DNA from: Frankiales bacterium
Lineage (GTDB): Bacteria > Actinomycetota > Actinomycetes > JAFAQI01
Direction of reading: 5' to 3'
Assembly: GCA_019246495.1 (NCBI GenBank)
Contig: JAFAQI010000540.1
Coordinates: 1 to 15,881 of the forward strand
DNA length: 15,881 nt
In this document: one piece after another, positions 1-8,834 of the stretch
Position numbering within the stretch: position 1 is the first letter of the stretch
How the letters are laid out: each line of letters starts with the position of its first letter
Made by a program: the position numbers and the translations under genes
Notes under the pieces: model-generated
Told to the model about the DNA's origin: nothing
Databases searched by the model: none
Seen by the model: the letters and a program-made list of their open reading frames with translations, nothing else

Positions 1-587
1 CGGCGCTTCGCTACTACGCGATCATGGGTCTGCTGCTCGGTGGTCTCTACGTACGCCGAGGACTCGTGTGCTCGATGGCTGCGCACGCTGCGTTCAACGG
101 CGTACTCACTGTCGCCGCCCTCGCAGTCGTCCTGTCCCCGGCCAAGGCCGTCACGGTCGGCCACGTCACGTTCGGCGCGCCCGGTGGCTGGACCAAGGTC
201 GCCGATGCAACGAGCGCGGCACCGTTTGCGTTCGGCGCCGAGAGCGCGTCGGCGCTCGAGCTGACCGGTCCGTCGGGCGCGATGCTCGCGGTCCTCGACC
301 GAACGTTCGTCGCGGGCCAGACGCCGACGGAGCTCACCCAGCGCATCCAGGACGGGCAGCTCGCCGCCGACTATCCCGGCCTGTCCGTCGACGTCGCGTC
401 GACCCGCCAGGTGCGGCTGCCGGCCGGTCCAACGGTCGAGGTCGACGTCTCGATCGAGGGCCACCGCGGCACGATCGCCTACCTCGTCCTGCCGACCGAA
501 ACTGTGAAGTTCATGTTCTTCAGCGGCGGCAGCATGAAGGCGCAGTCCGACTTCGGCCGGATCCTCGACAGCGTCCAGGTCGCCTGA
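1..587 (+). CDS. CPBP-family intramembrane protease, C-terminal part, with extra C-terminal domain (partial)
   Basis: The reading frame is already open at the left edge (first full codon at base 3), so the N-terminus is missing. Seen: a hydrophobic stretch, then HAAFNG at about 84-101, which fits the third conserved motif of CPBP (CaaX protease / bacteriocin-processing, Abi) membrane proteases, then another hydrophobic segment ending near base 150. CPBP proteins normally stop soon after this motif. Here about 140 more residues follow, with an alternating beta pattern, a GW near the start, an LPAG motif and a final 'ILDSVQ'. This resembles PsbP-like/LpqN/DUF1795 domains, by pattern only. The extra domain probably lies outside the membrane. 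The catalytic EExxxR motif would be upstream and cannot be checked. The gene ends just before a minus-strand tRNA-Ser. Confident in CPBP, less so in the C-terminal fold. Confidence 0.75.
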   Translation, partial: ALRYYAIMGLLLGGLYVRRGLVCSMAAHAAFNGVLTVAALAVVLSPAKAVTVGHVTFGAPGGWTKVADATSAAPFAFGAESASALELTGPSGAMLAVLDRTFVAGQTPTELTQRIQDGQLAADYPGLSVDVASTRQVRLPAGPTVEVDVSIEGHRGTIAYLVLPTETVKFMFFSGGSMKAQSDFGRILDSVQVA

Positions 588-608
588 CCGCTGCACCCGC
601 CTCGTCGG

Positions 609-694
609 CGGAGGATGCGAGATTCGAACTCGCGAGGGGTTGCCCCCAACACGCTTTCCAAGCGTGCGCCCTAGGCCAACTAGGCGAATCCTCC
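609..694 (-). tRNA. tRNA-Ser (anticodon GGA)
   Basis: On the minus strand a 7-bp acceptor stem forms between 688-694 and 610-616, with discriminator G at 609. The anticodon stem is CACGC/GCGTG and the loop TTGGAAA, giving anticodon GGA for UCC/UCU codons. A long variable arm, typical of class II tRNA-Ser, follows, then the GTTCGAATC T-loop. At 86 nt the length is normal for serine tRNA. The 3' CCA is not encoded: the next bases read CCG on the minus strand. Confidence 0.97.
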
Positions 695-701
695 GGGCGC
701 G

Positions 702-707
702 AGTCTA
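702..707 (-). promoter_or_regulatory. -10 box of tRNA-Ser promoter (TAGACT)
   Basis: On the minus strand TAGACT lies 7 nt before the first base of the tRNA, so transcription should begin at or next to the mature 5' end. No convincing -35 hexamer is seen. The same CTAGACT string occurs before tRNA-Pro and lysC in this window. Confidence 0.55.
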
Positions 708-734
708 GTGGGCGCAGCGCACTGTGGAGCACGG

Positions 735-763
735 CTGCCGGTCGGCTCCGCGACGGCTAAAGT
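735..763 (+). promoter_or_regulatory. Promoter of SRP RNA gene (-35 CTGCCG, -10 TAAAGT)
   Basis: TAAAGT at 758-763 fits the actinobacterial -10 pattern TAnnnT and sits 7 nt before the RNA's terminal stem. CTGCCG at 735-740 is a weak -35 candidate with 17-bp spacing. The region also carries the divergent tRNA-Ser promoter, so the two RNA genes share a control region of about 75 bp. Confidence 0.5.
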
Positions 764-770
764 GGCCGCA

Positions 771-858
771 GACCCCTCGTGCGGCGTTACCCCGCCCAAC
801 CCCCCCAGGGCCGGAAGGCAGCAAGGGTAAGCGGGCTCTGGCGGGTGTGCGAGGGGTC
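771..858 (+). ncRNA. ffs: Signal recognition particle RNA, small bacterial (4.5S) type
   Basis: The ends pair perfectly: GACCCCTCG at 771-779 with CGAGGGGTC at 850-858. The apex carries the universal SRP helix 8 signature, CAGGGCCGGAAGGCAGCA, with the GGAA tetraloop and the asymmetric loop that binds Ffh. The transcript is about 90 nt with no Alu domain, the short form. It scaffolds Ffh for co-translational membrane targeting. It lies 29 bases before dnaX, a common arrangement in actinobacteria. Exact transcript ends may extend by one or two bases. Confidence 0.96.
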
Positions 859-887
859 CTCACATTCGGCTCGCGTTGGAGCGGCAG

Positions 888-2738
888 ATGAGCTTGGCGT
901 TGTACCGGAAGTACCGGCCCGCTTCCTTCGCCGAGGTGGTCGGGCAGGACCACGTCACGGAGCCGCTCCAGCAGGCCCTGCGCACCGGTCGCATCCACCA
1001 CGCCTACCTCTTCAGCGGCCCGCGCGGCTGCGGCAAGACCTCCAGCGCGCGCATCCTCGCGCGGTCGCTCAACTGCGCGCAGGGCCCGACACCTACGCCG
1101 TGCGGCGAGTGCGACTCATGCGTCGCGCTCGCGCCCAACGGGCCCGGCAGTCTCGACGTCATCGAGATCGACGCCGCGTCGCACGGACTCGTCGACGACG
1201 CCCGCGACCTTCGCGAACGCGCCTACTTCGCGCCGGTCTCGTCGGCGTACAAGATCTACATCATCGACGAGGCGCACATGGTCACGGCGCAGGCGTTCAA
1301 CGCCCTGCTCAAGGTCGTCGAGGAGCCGCCGCCGCACGTGAAGTTCATCTTCGCGACGACCGAGCCGGACAAGGTCCTGTCGACCATCAAGTCGCGCACG
1401 TTCCACTACCGCTTCCGGCTCATTCCGCCGGCCGTGCTGCGCGAGTTCCTCGCCGGCCTTTGCGCGCGCGAAGGTATCGAGGTCGACCCGCTCGTCCTGC
1501 CGCTCGTCGTGCGTGCGGGTGCGGGGTCGGCCCGCGATGCGCTGTCGGTGCTCGACCAGCTCGCGGCCGGAGCGGACGACGAAGGCGTCACCTACGAGCG
1601 CGCGCTGTCGATCCTCGGCTACACCGACGCGGCGTTACTCGACGACGCCGTCGACGCATTCACGGCCGCCGACGGTGCAGCCGTCTTCCGCGCGGTCGAT
1701 CGGGTCATCGAGGCCGGTCTCGACCCGCGCCGCTTCGCCCAGGACCTGCTCGAGCGGTTCCGCGACTTGCTCGTGCTCGACGCCGTACCCGACGCCGGTT
1801 CGACTGGCCTGCTCGACCTGCCCGCCGACGAGCTCGAGCGGATGCGCGGTCAGGCCGCGCGGTTCGGCCGGGCCGGACTCACTCGCGGCGCCGAGGTGAT
1901 GGCTCAGGCGCTCGTCGACATGAGAGGTACGACGAGCCCGCGGCTCGTTCTCGAGCTCGCGTGCGCGCGCATCCTGCTGCCGGCTGCGTCGACCGACGAG
2001 GTCGCGACACTCGCGCGCATCGACCGGCTCGAGAAGCGGCTGTCGGTCACCGACCAGCCGCAGGCCCGCCCACGCGCCGACAGTGCAGCCGCTGCCGAGT
2101 CCGCACCCCCGGCCGCACGAGCTGTTACTGACGAGACCCCGGCGGCCGCCTCCGCACCGGCGACCGAGCCCCCTGCGCAAACGGCCGTGGCGCCCACGGC
2201 ACCCGCCGAGACCGCGCCGACCCCGCCTGCGGCGACGAATCCCGCGCAGCCGGCTGCGCCTGCCGGCACCCCGGGCGCCGTCGACGTCACGGCACTGCGC
2301 CGGCTGTGGGACGACGTGCTCGACGCCGTCAAGCAGCGCAACCGCTCGGCCCACGCAATGCTCAAGGAGTACGCGCAGGTCGCGGCCGTCGACGCCAAGT
2401 CGGTGACGCTCGCCTTCAGCAACAGCGCCATCGGGCGCCAGTTCGAGGCCAAGAGCGAGTTCTTCCGCGACGCGCTGCGTGAGGTCGCCGGCATCGACCT
2501 CAAGGTGCAGACCACCGGCGGCAACCCGGCGCCGACGGCCTCTGCCCCGCCCCGGTCAGGCGGCGGCAACGGACCAGCGCCGACCGCACCCGCCCGGCAT
2601 GAAGACGTCATCGACGTCACCGACACCGACGAGGACGAGCCGGACGACTCGACCCCCGACACCACGCCCGCCGACGCCGTCGCGCTCTTGCAACAGGGCT
2701 TCGACGCGCAGGTCATCGACCGCATCGAGGGCACCTGA
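888..2738 (+). CDS. dnaX: DNA polymerase III subunit gamma/tau (clamp loader ATPase)
   Basis: 616-aa ATPase of the clamp loader that opens the beta sliding clamp and loads it at primed DNA. Seen: N-terminal MSLALYRKYRP signature; Walker A GPRGCGKT at residues 44-51; zinc-binding cysteines C63, C72, C75, C78; Walker B with DEAH at 127-130; sensor-1 FATTEPDKV; and SR(T) at 169-171, where many bacteria have SRC. A Pro/Ala-rich linker (about 395-475) follows, then a tau-type helical domain and an acidic tail. ATG at 888 is chosen because GGAG at 878-881 is spaced 6 nt; an in-frame TTG at 876 lacks a ribosome site. No slippery A-run for gamma production is seen. It heads the dnaX-ybaB-recR operon. 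Confidence 0.97.
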   Translation: MSLALYRKYRPASFAEVVGQDHVTEPLQQALRTGRIHHAYLFSGPRGCGKTSSARILARSLNCAQGPTPTPCGECDSCVALAPNGPGSLDVIEIDAASHGLVDDARDLRERAYFAPVSSAYKIYIIDEAHMVTAQAFNALLKVVEEPPPHVKFIFATTEPDKVLSTIKSRTFHYRFRLIPPAVLREFLAGLCAREGIEVDPLVLPLVVRAGAGSARDALSVLDQLAAGADDEGVTYERALSILGYTDAALLDDAVDAFTAADGAAVFRAVDRVIEAGLDPRRFAQDLLERFRDLLVLDAVPDAGSTGLLDLPADELERMRGQAARFGRAGLTRGAEVMAQALVDMRGTTSPRLVLELACARILLPAASTDEVATLARIDRLEKRLSVTDQPQARPRADSAAAAESAPPAARAVTDETPAAASAPATEPPAQTAVAPTAPAETAPTPPAATNPAQPAAPAGTPGAVDVTALRRLWDDVLDAVKQRNRSAHAMLKEYAQVAAVDAKSVTLAFSNSAIGRQFEAKSEFFRDALREVAGIDLKVQTTGGNPAPTASAPPRSGGGNGPAPTAPARHEDVIDVTDTDEDEPDDSTPDTTPADAVALLQQGFDAQVIDRIEGT

Positions 2739-2743
2739 CGACG

Positions 2744-2749
2744 TAGGCT
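2744..2749 (+). promoter_or_regulatory. Possible internal -10 box before ybaB (TAGGCT)
   Basis: TAGGCT matches TAnnnT and ends 6 nt before the ybaB ATG, the geometry of leaderless actinobacterial transcripts. AGG within it could instead act as a weak ribosome site at 8-nt spacing. It may give ybaB-recR transcription independent of dnaX. No -35 is evident. Confidence 0.35.
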
Positions 2750-2755
2750 GACCCC

Positions 2756-3073
2756 ATGCCGGCGCAGCCCAACATGCAGCAGCTGATGAAGCAGGCCCAG
2801 CAGATGCAACAGCAGCTGATGTCGGCCCAGGCCGAGCTGGCCGAGCTCGAGGTGGAAGGCACCGCGGGCGGTGGTCTGGTCCGCGCCACGATGACCGGGT
2901 CCGGCGAGCTGCGTGCTCTGCAGATCGACCCCAAGGCGGTCGACCCTGACGACGTCGAGACGTTGCAGGACCTCATCGTCGCAGCGGTCCGCGACGCCGG
3001 TCGCGCCGCGCAGGACCTCACCCAGGAGAAGATGGGGCCACTGGCCGGCGGGCTCAACCTGCCCGGGTTCTAG
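2756..3073 (+). CDS. ybaB: YbaB/EbfC family nucleoid-associated protein
   Basis: 105-aa DNA-binding protein, usually a dimer, that sits between dnaX and recR in very many bacteria. Seen: a Gln/Met-rich N-terminal helix (about residues 7-33) predicted as coiled coil, followed by the family core with '[28 protein letters not shown]' features (key: the GGGLV turn and the IDP strand end) and a C-terminal helix with the DLxxxAVRDA pattern. Length is normal. It begins 17 bases after dnaX and ends 3 bases before recR. The role is inferred from family: nucleoid organisation or assistance to RecR-linked repair; its precise job is unsettled. Confidence 0.95.
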   Translation: MPAQPNMQQLMKQAQQMQQQLMSAQAELAELEVEGTAGGGLVRATMTGSGELRALQIDPKAVDPDDVETLQDLIVAAVRDAGRAAQDLTQEKMGPLAGGLNLPGF

Positions 3074-3076
3074 GCG

Positions 3077-3676
3077 ATGTACGAAGGGGCCGTTCAGGAC
3101 CTCATCGACGAGCTCGGCCGCCTTCCCGGCGTCGGACCGAAGAGCGCCCAGCGCATCGCGTTCCACCTGCTCGCTGCGGATCCCGTCGACGTACGCCGAC
3201 TGGTCTCCGCACTCACCGAGGTCAAGGACAAGGTCCGGTTCTGCACGGTCTGCGGCAACGTCGCGGAAGAGGAGCAGTGCCGGATCTGCCGTGACCCGCG
3301 ACGCGACCGCGCGGTCATCTGTGTCGTCGAGGAGCCGAAGGACGTCGTCGCGATCGAGAAGACTCGCGAGTTCCGCGGTCGCTACCACGTGCTGGGCGGC
3401 GCCATCTCACCGATCGAGGGCGTTGGTCCCGACGACCTCCGCATCCGCGAGCTCATGACGCGGCTCGCTGACGGTGAGGTCACCGAGCTGATCCTTGCGA
3501 CAGACCCCAACCTCGAGGGCGAGGCGACTGCCACCTACCTCGCTCGGCTCGTCAAGCCGATGGGTCTTCGGGTGACCCGGCTCGCGAGCGGACTACCGGT
3601 CGGCGGCGACCTCGAGTACGCCGACGAGGTCACCTTGGGTCGCGCGTTCGAAGGCCGCCGCCTCCTCGACGTCTGA
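3077..3676 (+). CDS. recR: Recombination mediator protein RecR
   Basis: 199 aa, the usual length. RecR works with RecO (and RecF) to load RecA on gapped single-stranded DNA. Seen: N-terminal helix-hairpin-helix region (residues about 10-30, [11 protein letters not shown]); a four-cysteine zinc finger C56, C59, C68, C71; a Toprim domain (about 78-172) with VVEEPKD and the acidic DPNLEGEA segment at 143-150; and the C-terminal [16 protein letters not shown] signature. ATG at 3077 follows the ybaB stop by 3 bases, so the genes are probably translationally coupled. Last gene of the operon, followed by a strong inverted repeat. Confidence 0.98.
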   Translation: MYEGAVQDLIDELGRLPGVGPKSAQRIAFHLLAADPVDVRRLVSALTEVKDKVRFCTVCGNVAEEEQCRICRDPRRDRAVICVVEEPKDVVAIEKTREFRGRYHVLGGAISPIEGVGPDDLRIRELMTRLADGEVTELILATDPNLEGEATATYLARLVKPMGLRVTRLASGLPVGGDLEYADEVTLGRAFEGRRLLDV

Positions 3677-3691
3677 GCAACTCACCTCTCA

Positions 3692-3757
3692 CCGAACTTT
3701 GGCGATCGAATCGGACACGCCACGCTCGAGCTGTCCGAATTCTGCGCCAAAGTTCGG
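3692..3757. repeat. 66-bp interrupted inverted repeat in a convergent gap; possible bidirectional terminator or small dispersed element
   Basis: Outer arms CCGAACTTTGGCG (3692-3704) and CGCCAAAGTTCGG (3745-3757) are perfect 13-bp complements. After a small internal loop (3705-3707 against 3743-3744), GAA pairs with TTC and TCGGACA (3711-3717) pairs with TGTCCGA (3732-3738), with one bulged A at 3739. The 14-nt terminal loop contains the palindrome GCTCGAGC. About 23 base pairs form in total. It fills most of the gap between recR and the convergent lipoprotein gene and has no T-run on either side. It may end transcription from both sides, or be a copy of a repeat family. Confidence 0.75.
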
Positions 3758-3765
3758 GGCGGGAG

Positions 3766-4473
3766 TCAGGCGATCGGGGTCGGATGCGCGTAGGGGCGGA
3801 ACGACGCGGCCGGTGGCTGTTGCAGGGTGACGCTCGCCAGCTCCACGCTGTTGCCGCTCGGATAGCGCACGGTGGTGAGCACGCCGTCGCTGCTGAAGCA
3901 GTAGGTCGCCTGCGTGACGACCGGCGTGCCGCCTGACCCACCGCGGACCGCAAAGCACGCACTCGCCTGAAGCGCGCCACCACCCATGCTCACGGGTTGG
4001 CTGGTGACGTCGTAGGCGTCGGCATGCTGTGACAGCGCGAGCAGGTCGCTCGAGAACAGGTCCTGCGCGAGCAACCGGAACGCCGCGGGGATCGGCCGGC
4101 CGTTGCGCGCGACCCGGAAGCAGGTACGCCGGTGCCCAGCCGCGTGGCAGGCATAGCTGGCCGCGGGGGTGACGATGAGCGTCGCCGAGGCCCGGCCGGT
4201 GACGACGTCGACGCGCAACGCATGCGGGGCGCGCCACACGTTCCACGTGGCAGTCGAGCGCGGATGCCGCTCGCGAGCGGTGTAGCTCGCGCGATAGGTG
4301 AGCGCCGCGCCGGCCGACGCGAGACGCGCGAGCGACGTCGCCGCCGGGATCGACGGCGTGGCCGATGCCGTCGTCGGCGGCGGGGTCGGCGCGGGGCTTG
4401 ACCCGCCGCCCTGGCACCCGCCGATGGCGACCAGCGCCAGCGCCGCGACAACGAAGTTTCGCTGCGCCCGCAC
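3766..4473 (-). CDS. Putative secreted lipoprotein, function unknown
   Basis: 235 aa from a GTG start. Seen: short basic N-terminus, hydrophobic helix and lipobox IGGC with lipidation Cys20; then a Pro/Thr/Ala-rich flexible linker (about 21-48); then a globular domain of about 185 residues with alternating beta strands. Four further cysteines (C109, C118, C173, C192) could form two disulfides, consistent with a location outside the membrane. The beta-rich pattern is reminiscent of the LolA/LppX-type fold of actinobacterial lipoproteins, but I cannot assign a family. No clear ribosome site precedes the GTG. It is divergent from lysC (71 bases apart) and convergent with recR. Confidence 0.75.
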   Translation of the reverse strand: MRAQRNFVVAALALVAIGGCQGGGSSPAPTPPPTTASATPSIPAATSLARLASAGAALTYRASYTARERHPRSTATWNVWRAPHALRVDVVTGRASATLIVTPAASYACHAAGHRRTCFRVARNGRPIPAAFRLLAQDLFSSDLLALSQHADAYDVTSQPVSMGGGALQASACFAVRGGSGGTPVVTQATYCFSSDGVLTTVRYPSGNSVELASVTLQQPPAASFRPYAHPTPIA

Positions 4474-4505
4474 GAAAGTCAGTCAAGCACGGAAGCCGGG
4501 TTGCC

Positions 4506-4511
4506 TAGACT
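4506..4511 (+). promoter_or_regulatory. -10 box of lysC promoter (TAGACT)
   Basis: TAGACT lies in the 71-bp gap between the divergent lipoprotein gene and lysC, and predicts a leader of about 26 nt. That is too short for a lysine riboswitch or attenuator, and no such structure is seen. No good -35 is present. It is identical to the tRNA-Ser and tRNA-Pro -10 boxes in this window. Confidence 0.45.
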
Positions 4512-4544
4512 GGACATGACCGTTCCGCCCTCGAGAGGTTTCCG

Positions 4545-6850
<2,306 letters not shown>

Positions 6851-6875
6851 CGACTTTCCGCAAGAGCAGAGCGGC

Positions 6876-8183
6876 TCAGCGTTCGACCGGAGTTCCCGCG
6901 ATCGCAGCACCGGTCGCGACGACCTCGTCCGCAAGTCCCGCGGCGATGTCGTCGACCGTCACGACCCGGCCGCGCAGGCCACGCCACAGCACCGGCAACG
7001 GCAGCACGCACACCAGCGACAGCACGGCGGCCGTAACGAACGGCACCCACCGGGCGACACCGAACAGTGCGCCGCTCACCGCAGCCATGACGGCGAGCGC
7101 TGCCGTCTCCGCAGTGCTGAAGAAACCCTGTGCCCGGCCGAGGGCATCAGGCTCGACCGTCTGCGTCAGCAGTGACTGCGCGGCGGGGAACGCAACCGCA
7201 ACACCGATCGCCTCGGCGACACCGAGGCCCATGAGGTACGCCGGCGACGGCAGGAACGGATACGTCGCGGCGAACGCCGCCGCCGCTACCGTTGCGACGA
7301 CCGCCAGCACTCGCCGGTCGAGTCGGTCGACGAGCCGCCCGGCAGCGGGAGACACCGCCGCGAACGGGATCGCGAACAGTGTCCACGACAGACCGATTTG
7401 CCAGGTCGCTGCGCCGCGGGAGTTCATGAGCAGGCTCCAGCACGTCTCGTAGACGCCGGTCACCAGACCTGCCGCAACGCCGATCAACGTCACGCCGACG
7501 AGCGCGCCGCCCACCCTGAGCGGCGCCCGCACCTCTGTCGCGCGCGCAACCTCGCGCGGTGCTTGTCGCGTCCCGACGACGATCGGCACCGTCGCAAGAA
7601 CCGCTGCCGCGGCGCTCGCGACGAACAGCCATCGCAACCCGCCGACGCCGGTCGTCGTACCGGCGAGCGGTCCGATCGCCATGCCCGAGAGCTCCGCCGC
7701 GAACACGATCGAGAAGGCCCGGCCGCGCCGTTCCAGCGGGACGACGAGGCCCACCAGCGCGAGGCTCGCGACCTGGACCGCACCGGACCCGACGCCTTGT
7801 ACGGCGCGAAGCACGACGTAGCCACCGGTACCGACGGAGGTGAGGAACCCGAGGCTCGCTGCGGCGTAGAGGCCGAGGCCACCCAGCATCACCGGGCGAT
7901 GCCCGATCCGGTCGGTGAGCCCGCCGGCGACGTACTGCGTCAGCACACCCGCCACGAAGAACGCGCCGATGACCGCACCGACCATCCCGTCGGACGTGCC
8001 GTGCCGGCGCAGATAGAGCGGCAGCAGCGGCAGGACCGCGCTGGCGCCGATGCCCTGCACGAAGATCGCGACGATGATCGCCCCGACGACCCGCCCGACG
8101 CGTGGGTCGCCGCCGACCACGCGATCGAGGGCCCGGATGGGTCGCATGCCCGACAGTCTCCCGCGCGCCGCCGACGGGCTCAT
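6876..8183 (-). CDS. Major facilitator superfamily transporter, probably a drug/small-molecule exporter
   Basis: 435 aa with about 12 hydrophobic membrane segments. Seen: the MFS motif A between helices 2 and 3 (GGLTDRIGHRP, residues about 87-97), a second weaker copy in the middle (GRLVDRLDRRV), and a PLLPLYLRR segment near the first helix. This fits multidrug-type MFS exporters, but substrate cannot be deduced. The ATG at 8183 has a GAGGGA ribosome site at 8191-8196, spaced 7 nt. An ATG 12 codons later is possible. The gene lies 45 bases downstream of the small LPXTG-like gene on the same strand, so the two may be cotranscribed. Confidence 0.9.
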   Translation of the reverse strand: MSPSAARGRLSGMRPIRALDRVVGGDPRVGRVVGAIIVAIFVQGIGASAVLPLLPLYLRRHGTSDGMVGAVIGAFFVAGVLTQYVAGGLTDRIGHRPVMLGGLGLYAAASLGFLTSVGTGGYVVLRAVQGVGSGAVQVASLALVGLVVPLERRGRAFSIVFAAELSGMAIGPLAGTTTGVGGLRWLFVASAAAAVLATVPIVVGTRQAPREVARATEVRAPLRVGGALVGVTLIGVAAGLVTGVYETCWSLLMNSRGAATWQIGLSWTLFAIPFAAVSPAAGRLVDRLDRRVLAVVATVAAAAFAATYPFLPSPAYLMGLGVAEAIGVAVAFPAAQSLLTQTVEPDALGRAQGFFSTAETAALAVMAAVSGALFGVARWVPFVTAAVLSLVCVLPLPVLWRGLRGRVVTVDDIAAGLADEVVATGAAIAGTPVER

Positions 8184-8228
8184 CTGGGTTTCCCTCGCGT
8201 CGCACCGGAGGCGACACCGTTGCGCAGC

Positions 8229-8663
8229 TCAGTCGGACAGGTGGTCCGGGCGGCTCCGCCCGGCGACGATCGACAGCGTCCCGCCCGCGATGAAGATCAG
8301 CCCGAGGCCGGCGAGCTCGGCTTCCGTCGTACCGGTCCGCGGCAGCTCGGGCTGTCCGGCCGTGGCGGAGACTCCACCCGAGCCGGAGCCGCCGGAGGAC
8401 GTCGAGCCGGAACCCGACCCGGAGCCGCCGGACGACGTCGAGCCGCCGGCCGATGTGCGGGCGTGCCCATTGTGACCGCTGTGCCCGGTCGAGCCCTGGG
8501 TGCCGGCACCGGTGGACGTGCTCGGTGCGCCGGGTCGATGGCCGGCATTGGTCCGCGACCCCGAATGCCCTGAGCCGCGGGTGGCGACGGCGACGAGGCC
8601 GATCGTCACGATGATGAGGAGCCCGAAACGGATGAATTCCACCCGCAACCGACTCGCGTCCAC
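8229..8663 (-). CDS. Small LPXTG-type surface protein with Gly/Ser-rich stalk
   Basis: 144 aa from a GTG start. Seen: an N-terminal hydrophobic helix (about residues 13-28) that could be a signal peptide or anchor; a low-complexity Gly/Ser/Thr/His-rich stalk (about 29-103); LPRTG at 107-111; a second hydrophobic helix (about 118-134); and a short tail starting RSR. The order LPXTG, membrane helix, positive tail is the classical sortase sorting signal. There is no globular domain between signal and anchor, so it may be a stalk or spacer, or a degenerate remnant. The start is uncertain: no good ribosome site precedes GTG at 8663, and GTG seven codons later is possible. Base use in the stalk is repetitive. 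Confidence 0.65.
   Translation of the reverse strand: MDASRLRVEFIRFGLLIIVTIGLVAVATRGSGHSGSRTNAGHRPGAPSTSTGAGTQGSTGHSGHNGHARTSAGGSTSSGGSGSGSGSTSSGGSGSGGVSATAGQPELPRTGTTEAELAGLGLIFIAGGTLSIVAGRSRPDHLSD
8385..8445 (-). repeat. Imperfect direct repeat in the Gly/Ser stalk coding region
   Basis: Two 25-bp copies, 8385-8409 and 8421-8445, differ at one base and are offset by 36 bp. They encode repeated STSSGGS units of the LPXTG-type protein. Such repeats can change copy number by slippage. Confidence 0.7.
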
Positions 8664-8727
8664 GTCACAACTGCATCACACGTCACGCCGCAGACCAAGA
8701 TCATCCGCGGCGTGCCGCCGTTCGCAT

Positions 8728-8804
8728 TGGTCGGGATGGCGGGATTTGAACCCACGACCCCCTCGTCCCGAACGAGGTGCGCTACCAAGCTGCGCTACAT
8801 CCCG
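8728..8804 (-). tRNA. tRNA-Pro (anticodon CGG), CCA encoded
   Basis: On the minus strand the acceptor stem forms between 8798-8804 and 8732-8738, with discriminator A and an encoded CCA at 8728-8730. The anticodon stem is CCTCG/CGAGG with loop TTCGGGA, giving anticodon CGG for the CCG codon. The D-loop carries GG and the T-arm GGTTCAAATC. The length of 77 nt is standard. Confidence 0.97.
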
Positions 8805-8828
8805 CGACCGCGCTGACGCGCGGCGCCG

Positions 8829-8834
8829 AGTCTA
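8829..8834 (-). promoter_or_regulatory. -10 box of tRNA-Pro promoter (TAGACT)
   Basis: TAGACT on the minus strand, 24 nt before the mature tRNA 5' end, implying a leader of about 17 nt removed by RNase P. It overlaps the TAG stop codon of the upstream phosphoesterase gene (8832-8834). The flanking CCTAGACTCGGCGCC closely resembles the tRNA-Ser promoter. Confidence 0.45.

Noticed and set aside
779..2131. Long open frame (450 codons) on the plus strand overlapping ffs and dnaX
   Set aside because: It is an arginine- and alanine-rich out-of-frame shadow of dnaX and would cover the SRP RNA; no domains are visible.
2040..2300. Programmed frameshift in dnaX for a short gamma product
   Set aside because: No A-rich slippery heptamer with downstream hairpin is visible; the Pro/Ala-rich linker is read through normally.
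1904..3388. 494-codon open frame opposite dnaX, ybaB and recR
   Set aside because: Antisense shadow produced by high GC content; the plus-strand genes have full motif support and this frame has none.
7398..8573. 391-codon plus-strand frame across the MFS and LPXTG-type genes
   Set aside because: Charged, repetitive antisense translation; the opposite strand shows membrane helices and an LPXTG signal.
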